A DNA stretch of 64,000 bases from Lithobates sylvaticus (Eukaryota; Chordata; Amphibia; Anura; Ranidae): the NCBI GenBank assembly GCA_028564925.1, contig CM053026.1, forward strand, positions 600,523,107 through 600,587,106, written 5' to 3'. The position numbers and the translations under genes are program-made. Of this stretch, positions 48,311 to 60,357 are shown piece after piece. The notes beneath the pieces were generated by a model. It searched no databases, had not been told where the DNA came from, and saw only the letters and a list, made by a program, of their open reading frames with translations. The first letter of the stretch is position 1. Each line of letters opens with the position of its first letter.

Positions 48311-49375
48311 ATTGAAGATGCAATCCCAATCTTTGCAATATTCTCATTAACCTCTAGCTGACCGCCCACTGTCAAATGACGGCGGGACGGTGCAGCTCTT
48401 GTGGCGGGCCGCCGTCATATGACGGCGCTCGCTTTTTGGCCACCAGGGGGTGCGCGCGCGCGCGCCCGCCGCGTAGCTGGGGAACCAATCCCCCCCCCCA
48501 CAGTTAGAATCACTTAAATAGGGAACACATTAACCCCTGCAGCGCCCCTAGTGTTAACCCCTTCCCTGCCAGTCACGTTTATACAGTAATCAATGCATTT
48601 TTATAGCACGGATCGCTGTATAAATGTGAATGGTCCCAAAAATGTGTCAAAAGTGTCCGATATGTCCGCCGCAATGTCGCAGTCATGATAAAAATCGCAG
48701 ATCGCCGCCATTACTAGTAAAAAAAAAAAAAAAATAAAAAAATGCTATAAATCTATCCCCTATTTTGTAGACGCTATAACTTTTGCGCAAACCAATCAAT
48801 AAACGCTTATTGCGATTTTTTTTTACCAAAAATATGTAGAAGAATACGTATCGGCCTAAACTGAGGAAAAAATTTGTTTAAAAAAAAAATAAAAATTGGA
48901 TATTTATTATAATAAAAAGTAAAAAATAATGCGTTTTTTCAAACTTGTCCCTCTTAATTTGTTTATAGCGCAAGAAATAAAAACCGCAGAGGTGATCAAA
49001 TACCACCAAAATAAAGCTCTATTTGTGGGAAAAAAATGATAAAAAAATTTATTTGGGTACATCCTTGCATGACCGCGCAATTGTCATTTAAAATGCGACA
49101 GCGCTGAAAGCTGAAAAATGGCTTGGTCAGGAAGGGGGTGTTTGTGCCTGGTAGGCAAGTGGTTAAATGAAATATTCATATACATGGCAGGTAATCTGAG
49201 ATCAGCGACTGCACAGTTTCAACCATAGCATGTTCTTCATCAAGCAGCATGTGTGCTTGATGAAGAACATTGTTATGTTTGAAACTGTGCATTCGCTTAT
49301 TTCAGATTACCTGTAATGTATATGATTATTTGAAGTAAAGAGAATATTGCAAAGATCGGGAATGCATCTTCAATT
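48311..49375. repeat. Palindromic core of foldback copy 2
   Basis: Same palindrome as 2004-2251, interrupted by the 48351-49162 element. The apex on + at 49255-49286 reads GCTTGATGAAGAACATTG, then TATGTTTGAAAC. Confidence 0.8.
48351..49162. mobile_element. TTAA-flanked (piggyBac-like) element in the core
   Basis: TTAA at 48347-48350 and 49163-49166; ends CCTCTAGCTGACCGCCC and GGTAGGCAAGTGG. Copy 1 has the uninterrupted site CTCTTTAATTGAAATATTC at about 2037. The interior shares ACTTTTGCGCAAACCAATCA with other members. No transposase. Confidence 0.85.
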
Positions 49376-49399
49376 TTTATACATAAAAAACTGTCTTAA

Positions 49400-52300
49400 A
49401 TAAAGGCAAAGACTTTAAATGAGGCTGTTGTCTCAGAAGGAATACATGTCGCCTTTAAATAGCTATATCTTTCAGGTTTGCCTGCAAAAGAGTTGATATA
49501 TATTATAGTCTATGGGCATTTCCTTCTTTTTTTTTTGGAATCAGAAAGGTTTTTATTGAACAAGTATATAAACAACATCTTCCAGTGCACATTTATACAT
49601 ATACAGTTTTCGTTTGCCAATGCATATAAAGGTGTTACATCATCACATTTCTCCCCCCTCCAATCCTCCGCCCGCCCCCCGCCCCCCGCCTGAATTCCAT
49701 TTACAGATGCCTCGTCTATCTTAACATATCTAATATATTTAAACTTTTTTATAGACCTTGTAGAATTCTGGACATCACTAGCTCCCTTGGGCTTAATCCT
49801 GGTGTATCCAGCCATCTTGACCATATACGCTCGAACCTGCCCGGGCACCCCCTGTGCTGATATATATATTTTTACATTATTAGGGTCTTACCCATATGTG
49901 TTATCCAGGCTGCAGTGGTAGGTGGCATTGTGGATTTCCAACCCATTAATATAAGTTTTCTTGCCTGGAATAGCGCCCTGGAGACTGCTACCCTGACCTG
50001 TTCTTCAGGAATCACATCCTCCAGGACCCCTAGAAGGCAGCACATATGGTCAATAGGTATCTGCGTTTGAAACACCCCATTGAGTGTGTCCACTACCTTG
50101 TGCCAGTACTGGTGGAACTTCGGGCAGCGCCACAGGAGGTGTACAAGGTCCCCATTGTGTTGCCTGCACCTACTGCACAAGGGGTTTGCTACCCTGTCCA
50201 TCCTGTGTAGTTTAATCGGGGGTGTAATGCGCCCTCAGTATTATATAGAGTTGGGAGACTTTTTGCGCCACGTTCAAGGAGCACATGGTTATGGATTGTA
50301 GGGCTTCTTCCCATTGTTCTCCGGTGATTTGGCCGAGGTCCCTTTCCCACATTGACATTGCTTTGCAAGGGTAAGCTCACAAGTGCCTTGCCAGCAGCAT
50401 CTGGTAGCATTGGGATATCATTCCCTTTGTTACGTCAGTAGATTGCAGCGCATGGTATACAGGGGTGGGTGACAGTACCCATTCCCCTGCATCCCCCTGC
50501 GCGACCACAGCATGTCGTAGTTGCAGATATGGGTAGGTCATGGTAACGGGAAGGTTAAATTTAGTTTGTAAATCTCCAAACGTCATCAGTTTACCATCTT
50601 GGAATATGTGGGACAACATAGTCACACCATGGGCTCTCCATCTTGGGTCTGGCTGTATTTTGTCCAGTTCTGCATACGTGTGGTTACCCCATATCGGACT
50701 ATATTCTGTGAATCCCTGTACCCTCTGGAGCTGTCTGCCCTTATTCCAGATTTTTTGTATCATTGAAAGTGTAGGGGTCTGTTTGTTAGAGCTCTTAAAC
50801 ATTTGTGCCTCCAGTCCCATAGGGATGGTCTCCGCTCCAGACGCAAGCAGCATCAACTTTGCAGCCGAGCCCATCCGTTCATGAGACATGGAACCAACCA
50901 ATTGTTGCAGCTGGGCCGCTATATAGTACAGCCAAGGGTTGGGAACCGAAAACCCTCCGCTGTCCTTAGACTGCTGTAGCTGTTCCAGTTTGATTCTGGG
51001 GGGCTTAGTGTTCCACAGCAGCCTTCGAAATAAAGTGTTTACCACTCTGAAAATTTTGAGGTGTATTACTACTGGTGAGTTATGGAGGAAGTATAACAGT
51101 TGGGGCATTAGGATCATTTTTATTAAATTAGCTTTTCCTGCCAAAGACATCTTAAGGTTATTCCACGTATTGATCCTGTCCCGGAATCTAGACAATAGTG
51201 GACATATATTTTGGGAGCAGTATTCCCCAAGTCTGGGCATAATTTGTACCCCTAAATATTTAAAACTGTTCACTATTGGTACTGGACAGGAGTCTGGGAT
51301 TGCAACATCCCCCTCCTTAGTCTAACATCATCATGGCTGACTTAGACCAATTTATGGTCAAGCCTAAGTATCCACCAAATTGCTCTATTATGGACATTAC
51401 CTCTGGAAGTGAGTGACTGGGGTCCGCCAAGAAAAGCAGCATGTTGTCTGCGTACAACATGATTTTTTCGTGGATGGCCCCGTATTGAAATCCATGAATT
51501 TGTGTGCTATCCCTTATTAGTGTTGCCAGTGGTTCTATTGTGATTGCAAAGAGCAGAGGGGATAGCGGGCACCCCTGCCTCGCCCCCCTGCCCAGAGCGA
51601 AGGCGCCTGACATCTTATCTGCTTGTCTAATGTTCACCTGCGGGGATGCGTACAACAATTTAACCCATGCAAAAAAACTCTCCCCAAATCCAAATTTAAT
51701 CAACACCGCCTATAGATATTTCCATCCTATACTATCAAATGCCTTATTGGCATCAAGGGACAAGAGGGCCCTGCTCCGCCCATTATCAGCTTGTAGTTGC
51801 ATGTTGATAAACGATCTCCTTAGGTTTGTTGCCGTGGACTTTTGTGGCATAAAGCCGGCCTGATCTTGGTGGATGATGGTGGATACTATCCCATTGACCC
51901 GGAGCGCCAGGACCTTGGCCAGGATCTTTACATCACTTTGTAATAATGAAATAGGCCTGTAGGAGCCTGGGTCAACTGGATCCTTACCCAGGTTAAGCAG
52001 TAAAATAGCATTTGCTTTTGCCATGGATTCAGGGAGATTACCTTCCTCCAGGCATACATTAAACGCTTTTAACAGTTCAGGCAATATTTGTTCCCTGAAT
52101 TGTGTGTATACTTCCATGGGATTGCCATCGGCACCTGGAGCCTTACAGGTGGGGAAGGAACCGGCCGCCATCTGAAGCTCCTTTAGAGTTATTGAAGCAT
52201 CCAATTGTTGTTTGGCCATATCAGACAGTGTGGGTAAATTTATCTTGGATAAATACGTGGTCAGGTCATCATCCGAGTAGGCTTCCCTCGACCAGTAAAG

Positions 52301-54510
52301 GTCCATATAGAAGTTAGACAGCTCGGATATTATGGCCTCTTGTGAATTAACCACCTTGCCATTCTTGGCTGGTATGCCCCAATGGCCGGTGACTGCTGTT
52401 GGGATTTCGCTATTTTGGCAAGGAGGCGTCCTGTTTTCTCCCCCTCCTCATAAAACGCCAGTTTTGTGAAGAACCTCTTCCGCTCCAGCATTTCCTTCTT
52501 TCATTCCTTAGAAAACAATTATAATCCAATTTGTGTTGCTTTTAAATATTGCCACTGAATTTGGAAAGTATGTCTGCTTAAGATTTATTTGATATGTTGG
52601 GCATTTGGTTCTGACTCCGGGTCATATCTTACTTCCCATTATACTCTATGGGCATTCCTTTCTATCATTTATCTGTAATTCCATAGAAAACAACTGTAAT
52701 CCCAAACAATCTCAATTTTAGAATCTGCTACTCTACTTGAGGAACACCTGTGGGAAAGGTGAAGTTGCTATGTCTCTCAGATTTGCCTGCAAACAAGTTT
52801 ATATTTTGCTTCCCATAATACTCTATGTGCATTCCCTTCTGTCATTCACCTTTGTCATTCCATAGAAAACAATAATAATCCCGCTTCATCTCAATTTTGA
52901 ACATCACCACTAAACATAGAGAGTATGTCTACTAAAGATTGATCGGATATGACTAATGGTTCTGAAACCAGGTCACATCTCGCTTCCCATATACTCTATG
53001 GGCATTCCTTTCTTTTATGTTTCTGTCATTCCATAGAAAACCACTGGAATCACAAATAATCTCAATATTACTATATCCTTTTCTACTTGAGGAACACCTG
53101 TGGGAACGGATTAATCACTATGTGTCTCAGATTTGCCTGCAAATCAGTTTATATTTTGCTTCATATTATACTCTATGGGCATTCCCTTCTGTCATTCACC
53201 CTTGTTATTCCATAGAAAACGACAATAATCCCACTTCATCTTAATATTAAACATTGCCTTTTATTATGGACAGAATGTCTTCTAAAGATTGATCTGATAT
53301 GTCGAATGGTTCAAAGTCCAGGTGACATTTTGCTTCCCATTCTACTCTATGGGCATTCCTTTGTATTATTTATCTGTCATTCCATAGAAAAGAGATGTAA
53401 TCCTAAATAATATCAATATTAATATCTGCTGCTCTACTTGAGGAACACCTGTGGGAAAGGATACATCAATATGTCTCTCAGATTTGCCTTCAAATAAGTT
53501 TATATTTTGCTTCCCATTATACTCTATGGGCATTCCCTTCTGTCATTCACCCCTGTCATTCCATAGAAAACAATAATAAACCCGCTTCATCTCACTATTA
53601 AACATTGTCACTGAACATGGAGAGTATGTATGCTAACGATTAATCTGATATATTGAATAGGTTTGATTCCAGAACACATCTTGATTCCCATTATACTCTA
53701 TGGGCATTCCTTTCTATCGTTTATTTGTCATTCCATAGAAAACAGCTGTAATCCCCAATAATCTCAATTTTACAATCTGCTACTCTACATGAAGAACACC
53801 TGTGGGAAAGGTGAAATTGCTATGTCTCTCAGATTTGCCTGCAAATGAGTTTATAATTTACTTCCCATTATACTCTATGGGCATTCCATTCTGTCATGTT
53901 TGTCATTGCATAGAAAAAAATAATAATCCCACTTAATGTCAAATTTGAACATCACCACTGAAAATAGAGAGTATATCTGCTAAAGATTGATCTGATATGA
54001 GCAATGGTTCTGACTCCAGGTCACATCTTGCTTCCCATTATACTCTATGGGCATCCCTTTCTATCATTTATCTGTCATTCCATAGAAAACAGCTGTAATC
54101 CCAAATAATCTCAATCTTACAATCTACTCTACATGAGTAACAACTGTGGTAAAGGATAAATTGTTATGTCTCTCAAATTTGCCTGCAAATGAGTTTATAT
54201 TTTACTTCCCATTATACTCTATGGACATTCCCTTCCGTCATTCACCTTTGTTATGCCATAAAAAACAACAATAATCCCACCTAATCTCAATATTAAACAT
54301 GGCCACTGATATTTAAAAGTAGGTTTAAAAAAAATGTCTAAAGAGTCTGTCACATATTGATTTTTTTTTTCATTATTCTCAATGGGCATTCCACTTTGTT
54401 CCATTATTCTCTATAGGCATTTCACTTTGTTCCATTATTCTATATGGGCATTCCATCTCCCTGTTAAAGTCTATGGTCATTCCATTCCATCATTTCTTTT
54501 AGTATGTCCC
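49400..54510 (-). repeat. Satellite-like right arm of foldback copy 2
   Basis: Inverted 330-bp dimers (TTATACTCTATGGGCATTCC recurring from 52640 to 54210), split by the L1 at 49530-52488. The outer end terminates in CTTTTAGTATGTCCC. Confidence 0.85.
49530..52488 (-). pseudogene. 5'-truncated Tx1-type L1 LINE (ORF2 remnant)
   Basis: Target duplication CATTTCCTTCTTT at 49517-49529 and 52489-52501, with the poly-A tail read as a T-run on the left. The minus strand encodes, from 52354, CKAPGADGNPMEVY, RPISLLQSDVKILAKVLALR and SLDANKAFDSIGWKYL; an in-frame stop; then GARQGCPLSPLLFAITIEPL and YADN in place of YADD; after a frame change, SFKYLGVQI and a long C-terminal region; and finally CSRCRQHNGDLVHLLWRCPK, the L1 C-terminal zinc-knuckle-like motif. 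At least two frame changes and one stop. The endonuclease is absent. The YADN change removes a catalytic Asp, so it was dead or died early. Confidence 0.9.
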
Positions 54511-54617
54511 TGGGCGCAATCTATTTTTAGAATAGGCTGGGTGCAGTCTATAGAACAAGCTGGGTGCAATCTATTTTTAGGACAGGCTGGGTGCAGTCTA
54601 TAGAACAAGCTGGGCAA
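54511..54617 (+). repeat. 50-bp minisatellite, middle block
   Basis: Starts TGGGCGCAA directly at the foldback terminus and continues TCTATTTTTAGAATAGGCTG for about two units, until the TIR element at 54618. Confidence 0.9.
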
Positions 54618-57544
54618 AAAAGGAAAATTTATTATCAGATACTTACCGTAATTTTCCTTTCCTGATGGACTCCATGGCAGCCTACGTGTGGGTTAACCCC
54701 GCCTCCTCTCCAATTTGACCCGTCAACCGACAGGATCTATTACTGAAGTTTCAAAGAAGATAGCGAAGCGGACTCAGCATTATGAAGATAACGTTTTGAT
54801 AGAGGCCCATGAGGCCGCTTTGTAGATCACGTCTGGAGCCACGTGCTGGGCTGCTGCCCATGAAGCCGCTATATCCCTGGCATAACGTGCCATACTTCTT
54901 CCGGAAGGACCAGGCCCCTATTTATAAAAAGGCTGAAGGATGAACTAGATGTTATTCTAGTCGAAGCTGGAAATCGCTCACAGTTATACCTTCCGAATTC
55001 CGCCTATATCCAGAGGATTAACTTTTAGTGGACTTTTGGACCTAAATGTAACTAGGAGAATCCCCCGGCTCTTATAGAACTCGAGGTAATTTCCGGAATT
55101 GAGCCGAACATATGAACAAGGACCACCTGGACTGGAAAGAAGGACAGAAGAGGACCCTCATAACTTAGGGACACAACTTCCAAGACTCTCCTGGCGAGGG
55201 TAATGGCTACAAAGAAAGTGATTTTAATTGAAAAGGTCTCGAGATAGCAAGCGTGGAGGACCCGTATTACTGAACCCAGACAGTGAGTTGAGGACAAGGG
55301 AAAGAACCCAAATGGGGAATCTTGGTCTTCTTTGAGGGCTGAGTTTTAACACATTATAGAACCACCACCAGACTAAAAAGGTGAACAACCCACTGAGCTC
55401 CGAAGAAGGCCGATAAGGCTGAGAGTTGGATTCTTGATGGATAGAGATAAATCTAGGTCTGAATAAATAAATCCGAACCTTTGGATCTTCCACCTGAAGA
55501 ATAAGAGAACACAACAGACTTGGCCCATCTTCTATCGACCTAATTCATACTCATCTTCATATAACTCATGAAAGTGGAGATCACCCTTGAAGTACACCTG
55601 AGATGGACAAGGATGCCAGACTGCTGTAATACCTCACCAGCTTAAAGTTACCTGGGAAGAGAATATATCTACCCCAGGATTGACTCCCAGAGACATAATC
55701 TACTTGAAATGATTGCACACGAAGAGACCACTCGTTAGTGACTTAACCAAATGCGTGACGGGAAATCCACTCGGATGTTCTGGACTCTGAGGAAGTATGC
55801 AAATGAAACATTGCCTGGACCCCGGACATGATGGGTTTGACCTTCCGTAATAATGTGGTGCTTCGAGAACCTCTATGATTCTTCACATGAGAATGGATAA
55901 CACAGCGATGAACACCTGATAAAGCCGACTCTTCCTTCCACAGATAGGAGAATGACTGAAAGCACACCAGGCTGCCGGAAGTTCCAAGACGTACTAGCTC
56001 AGGCTGGGAAGATTCGTATCCTTGAACAAGGTCCGATGTGCAGCAGACTCCCCCACCGGTACTGCTTGGCATAAGTCATGACTTTAACTCATGACATGGG
56101 ACCAGGGAGTGGCAATCTGAGCCAGTTCTGTGCTGCAGTCGCCAGAAGCGGCTGCTCCTCATTGTTGATGACATGTGAACAGGTTGACTAATGCCCCTTG
56201 ATATCCGTTACTTGCATAAACCTAACAAGACAGAGTAAAACTTCTGCAGGGACTGCTTGACTGTAATCTTCCCCACTGGAAGAGAGATGGTGCTTTCCAC
56301 TACAACGAACTGGGCCCAGAAGAATATCAGCAGGACTGGTTCTGGGTGTTTTTTTTTTTTTTTCAAAGGGCCACCCAAAGTTAGTCACGATGGAGAAAAC
56401 TATTCCATGCGAACTAGCAGCTGAACTCTGTCCTAAGACAGCAACAGAAGGTCGTTGGAACAGCGATAGCGACATAGTCTTCTCGTTCCGATGAGGGCCA
56501 TTATGGCCAGAAGAATCTTTACAAAGAACTCAGATGGAACCGGAGGTATTTGAGAAACTCCTTTGCTACCTGAACATGGAGGTAAGCATCTTCAAGTCGT
56601 TTGAGAATAGCGAAATCGCCTGAATGTACTTTATAAACTGTTCTCTTATTGCACCAAGAAGAGGGGAAATATACCCCCTAGAATTTATCGTCCTGGGGAC
56701 GGCGTAACTATAAGGCCCGTTAAACCGTGACCGAAGACCACCAAGCCAACCGGAGGAACAGATTGACACCAGCTCCTTCACTGCTGAATTTCTGGAGAAC
56801 TCCTCTGAGTACAAGACTCTGTACTCTGTTCGGGTTTCCATATCTCTAGACATAGCTGCTAGAGCGAGTGCAGGTTTACAAGCCATATCGGCAGAGCCAT
56901 GCGCTTATCCTGAAGTCTTGAAACATTTTCTCACATGCCCGTCCAGGACACTGCATCTTCTAAAGAAAGCATAATCGCATCCATAAGGGTAAAGTTTCCC
57001 AGACACTTCGCCTTTCCTGCCTTGAAAGGATATAGTCTAGAGGTATTTGCTTGACATAGAAGTTTTCTTGTCCATCTTGCTCCACTCGTCATTAATCCAA
57101 ACCATAATGGGCAAAAAAAGAGAGACAGAGAGATTTCTTTTTCCCGGACGCCTAAAGAACTACTTTGCTTATCCGGGGAGTGGAATGGTCTACCCAGATA
57201 AGGGCTTCCACAACTGCTTTGACTCGTGGAGGAACCAGAGAACGACACAGGCCTTCGACATATTTTTAAACTTCCAACTTGCTGACCGAAGAATCCAGAG
57301 AAACAGCGTAGGGCTGGGAAGAGCCTGAATCCTTCGGGCCACATCAGCCGGGAAGATATAAAAACAGGCTCCATGTGTGGTATATACTCCACATTCATAT
57401 TATTCGTCTCCTAATTTTAACCCCAATCGTCTGGGCGTAACACAGATCATATATGGACTTGCCCTCCTGGGCTCATGTCCCTCATCTTCGGCAGGCTCTG
57501 CGATTCAAGCGGCTGTCATGGCAGCAGGTGCAATGATTTAGATG

Positions 57545-58590
57545 AGAAATGGCAACGTCTCCTCTATACAAAGGAGGAATGGCAACAGCTCCTCTATCCG
57601 CAGGAGGAATGGCAACGTCTCTTCTATCCGAAGGAGGAATGGCAACGTCTCCTCTATCCGCAGGAGGAATGGCAACGTCTCCTCTATCCGAAGGAGGAAT
57701 GGCAACGTCTCCTCTATCCGAAGGAGGAAATGGCAACGTCTCTTCTATCCGAAGGAGGAAATGGCCACGTCTCCTCTAGTCGGAGGAGGAAATGGCCACG
57801 TCTCCTCTAGTCGGAGGAGGAATGGCAACGTCTCCTCTAGTCGGAGGAGGAATGGCAACGTCTCCTCTAGTCGGAGGAGGAATGGCAACGTCTCCTCTAG
57901 TCGGAGGAGGAATGGCAACGTCTCCTCTAGTCGGAGGAGGAATGGCAACGTCTCCTCTAGTCGGAGGAGGAATGGCAACGTCTCCTCTAGTCGGAGGAGG
58001 AATGGCAACGTCTCCTCTAGTCGGAGGAGGGATGGCAACGTCTCCTCTAGTCGGAGGAGGAATGGCAACGTCCCCTCTAGTCGGAGGAGGAATGGCAACG
58101 TCTCCTCTAGTCGGAGGAGGAATGGCAACGTCTCCTCTAGTCGGAGGAGGAATGGCAACGTCTCCTCTAGTCGGAGGAGGAATGGCAACGTCTCCTCTAG
58201 TCGGAGGAGGAATGGCAACGTCTCCTCTAGTCGGAGGAGGAATGGCAACGTCTCCTCTAGTCGGAGGAGGAATGGCAACGTCTCCTCTAGTCGGAGGAGG
58301 AATGGTAACGTCTCCTCTAGTCGGAGGAGGAATGGCAACGTCTCCTCTAGTCGGAGGAGGAATGGCAACGTCTCCTCTAGTCGGAGGAGGAATGGCAACG
58401 TCTCCTCTAGTCGGAGGAGGAATGGTAACGTCTCCTCTAGTCGGAGGAGGAATGGCAACGTCTCCTCTAGTCGGAGGAGGAATGGCAACGTCTCCTCTAG
58501 TCGGAGGAGGAACGGCAACGTCTCCTCTAGTCGGAGGAGGAATGGCAACGTCTCCTCTAGTCGGAGGAGGGATGGCAACCTCTCCCCTTG
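57545..58590. repeat. 30-bp VNTR, about 35 units
   Basis: The unit GGAGGAATGGCAACGTCTCC plus TCTAGTCGGA repeats with very high identity from about 57780. The first eight units use TATCCGAAGG or TATCCGCAGG instead of TAGTCGGAGG. Because 30 is a multiple of three, three or more frames are open for 300-380 codons. These are artefacts. CTCCTCTAGTCGGAGGAG in each unit can fold into a small hairpin. Confidence 0.95.
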
Positions 58591-58869
58591 TAAATGTTGT
58601 GGCCTGGCAAGGTCCCTGTCAACCTGGACCACGACTTCGTGGGTCCGACCTGGAAGGGCTGAAAAAGATGGGGGGGGGGGGGGTGTAACATGAAACGCAA
58701 TCTCAACCACTGAGACTGCAAACCTCGACCCCTCCCCTCACCTGCACATACCCTGTGCGTGAGGGCTGGCCGTATGAAAGCAGTGACCTGTCCATAACCT
58801 CTGGACACAACGTCAACGTGAACACGGATGGTCTGCACTCAGAAAAGACACATACGCGGACCCAAAAAG

Positions 58870-59160
58870 TTTGCAAAATTATTATATATATCTATATATA
58901 TATACAGATATATATACACACACACACATCTTGAGGTATAAATATTGCTAATATCCCGTAGGAGTGCAGCATGGAACTTCCATATATGTATGAAAAGAAG
59001 AAATGCAATATTTTATAATACATTTCTCTTCTCCCAAAAGAAAAATTCTCTCCTTTTTTTTTTTTTTTATATTTTTATAATAATTACCATAGATACATAT
59101 TCTTATTTATTTATTTATTTTCTATTATTTTTATTTATTTTTATTTAATTCATTTTTACA
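58870..59160. repeat. (TA)n/(CA)n and T-rich low-complexity stretch
   Basis: TATATATATCTATATATATA and a CA run at about 58885-58927, then T-rich and TTTA-repeat sequence to 59155. No gene. Confidence 0.85.
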
Positions 59161-59269
59161 ACTTTCCCCTTTAAGGGGAGATCCCAAAACGAAAACAGCA
59201 GACCAGGCGGGGGAAGGCTGCCATTCACTGTCTGCAGGAATTCCAATACAGAGAGGAGATGGCAGCCCT

Positions 59270-59480
59270 CGAATCCCCCGCCTTCGTGACGTCACCGCCC
59301 CCCCACTGCGCGCCTGCGCCGTGGGGGACAGCCAAACGGCGCCTGCGCGGCCGCCGGACCATCCGACCCTCCGCGCACGCGCGAACCAAGCCTCGCTTTC
59401 GCGGAGGCCCCGCGCATGCGCAGAACGCCGGCAACGGCCGCGACCCGGAAGCACCGCGGCGGCCTGGAACGCAGAGCGTT
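59270..59480. promoter_or_regulatory. CpG-rich, NRF1-motif-bearing segment in the TIR element
   Basis: Unlike its AT-rich surroundings, this segment is dense in CpG. It has four GCGC(N)GCGC-type palindromes: GCGCCTGCGCC (59312), GGCGCCTGCGCGG (59338), GCGCACGCGCG (59374) and a perfect GCGCATGCGCA (59412), which matches the known NRF1 site. It could be the element's own TATA-less promoter. No exon is identified on either side. Confidence 0.45.
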
Positions 59481-59943
59481 CCAGGCGCCATGAGGGGAAA
59501 CAGAGGTACCGGAGCGTACCCTACAATACCGGGAGCACCGGGGAGACGGGGATGACCAGGGGAAACACCGGACAAAAGACACATAAAGACAACTGCCATG
59601 GAGAAAAGGTACATGAAAAGTAGCAGACCTTGCCAGCCATTGCAGCGTCCACCTGCCGGGATACGAGACCATCTTCCCCCCACTACTGGGGTATCCAGTG
59701 CAAATGCCAAACTATTTGCCTGCTCGTAGCTGGGCTCCTGGCCGCACCCCATGAATGGAATTCTCGATCCTAATTTTCCCGACCGGACGCCAACAGGAAC
59801 AAACGTGATGTAGGTCCATGGAGGAGGACAAAAAAGGAACACAGTACCTAGCGGTGAGCTCTCTTTTATTTGAATGGGGTCCTATAGCATTGGAGAGGAG
59901 GCGGGGTTAACCCACACGTAGGCTGCCATGGAGTCTGTCAGGA

Positions 59944-60357
59944 AATCTATTTTTAGGACAGGCTGGGTGCAGTCTATAGAACAAGCTGGGCACAATCTGT
60001 TTTTAGGACAGGTTGGGTGCAGTCTATAGAACAAGCTGGGTGCAATCTATTTTTAGGACAGGCTGGGTGCAGTCTATAGAACTAGCTGGGTTCAATCTAT
60101 TTTTAGGACAGGCTGGGTGCAGTCTATAGAACAAGCTGGGCACAATCTATTTTTAGGACAGGCTGGGTGCAGTCTATAGAACAAGCTGGGCACAATCTAT
60201 TTTTAGGACAGGCTGGGTGCAGTCTATAGAACAAGCTGGGCACAATCTGTTTTTAGGACAGGCTGGGTGCAGTCTATAGAACAAGCTGGGTGCAATCTAT
60301 TTTTAGGACAGGCTGGGTGCAGTCTATAGAACAAGCTGGGTGCAATCTATTTGTAAA
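59944..60357 (+). repeat. 50-bp minisatellite, right block
   Basis: About eight units built from the phrases CTATTTTTAGGACAGGCTGG and GTGCAGTCTATAGAACAAGC, with TGGGTGCAA and TGGGCACAA variants but no TGGGCGCAA. Confidence 0.95.

Larger units (their letters stand above)
41071..54510. mobile_element. Foldback-type element, copy 2 (both termini present)
   Basis: Begins GGGACATACTAAAAGG and ends CTTTTAGTATGTCCC, a perfect inverted terminus. Satellite arms (41071-42301 plus 47404-47869; 49400-49529 plus 52489-54510) surround the palindromic core. Three later insertions account for about 8.9 of the 13.4 kb. The left flank (GAGAAATATC) and right flank (TGGGCGCAA) differ, so copy 2 on its own has no target duplication. 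Its right flank instead matches the left flank of copy 1. Confidence 0.8.
54618..59943. mobile_element. 5.3-kb TIR element inside the minisatellite
   Basis: Left CCTGATGGACTCCATGGCAG, CCTACGTGTGGGTTAACCCC and GCCTCCTCTCCAAT are inverted at the right as ATTGGAGAGGAGGCGGGGTT, AACCCACACGTAGGCTGCCA and TGGAGTCTGTCAGG, about 55 bp of terminal repeat. The left end has an extra AAAATTTATTATCAGATACT stretch. The minisatellite continues on both sides. The interior (54700-57500) is long, non-repetitive and has no transposase frame I can recognise. A VNTR and a CpG-rich segment lie in the right half. Superfamily unresolved. Confidence 0.75.

Noticed and set aside
57475-58710. Open frames of 298-383 codons
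   Set aside because: Artefacts of the 30-bp VNTR. Three overlapping frames and the reverse strand are open at once.
59225-59842. 205-codon minus-strand frame
   Set aside because: It spans the CpG-rich block, where stops are rare by composition. No domain, and other frames are open there too.
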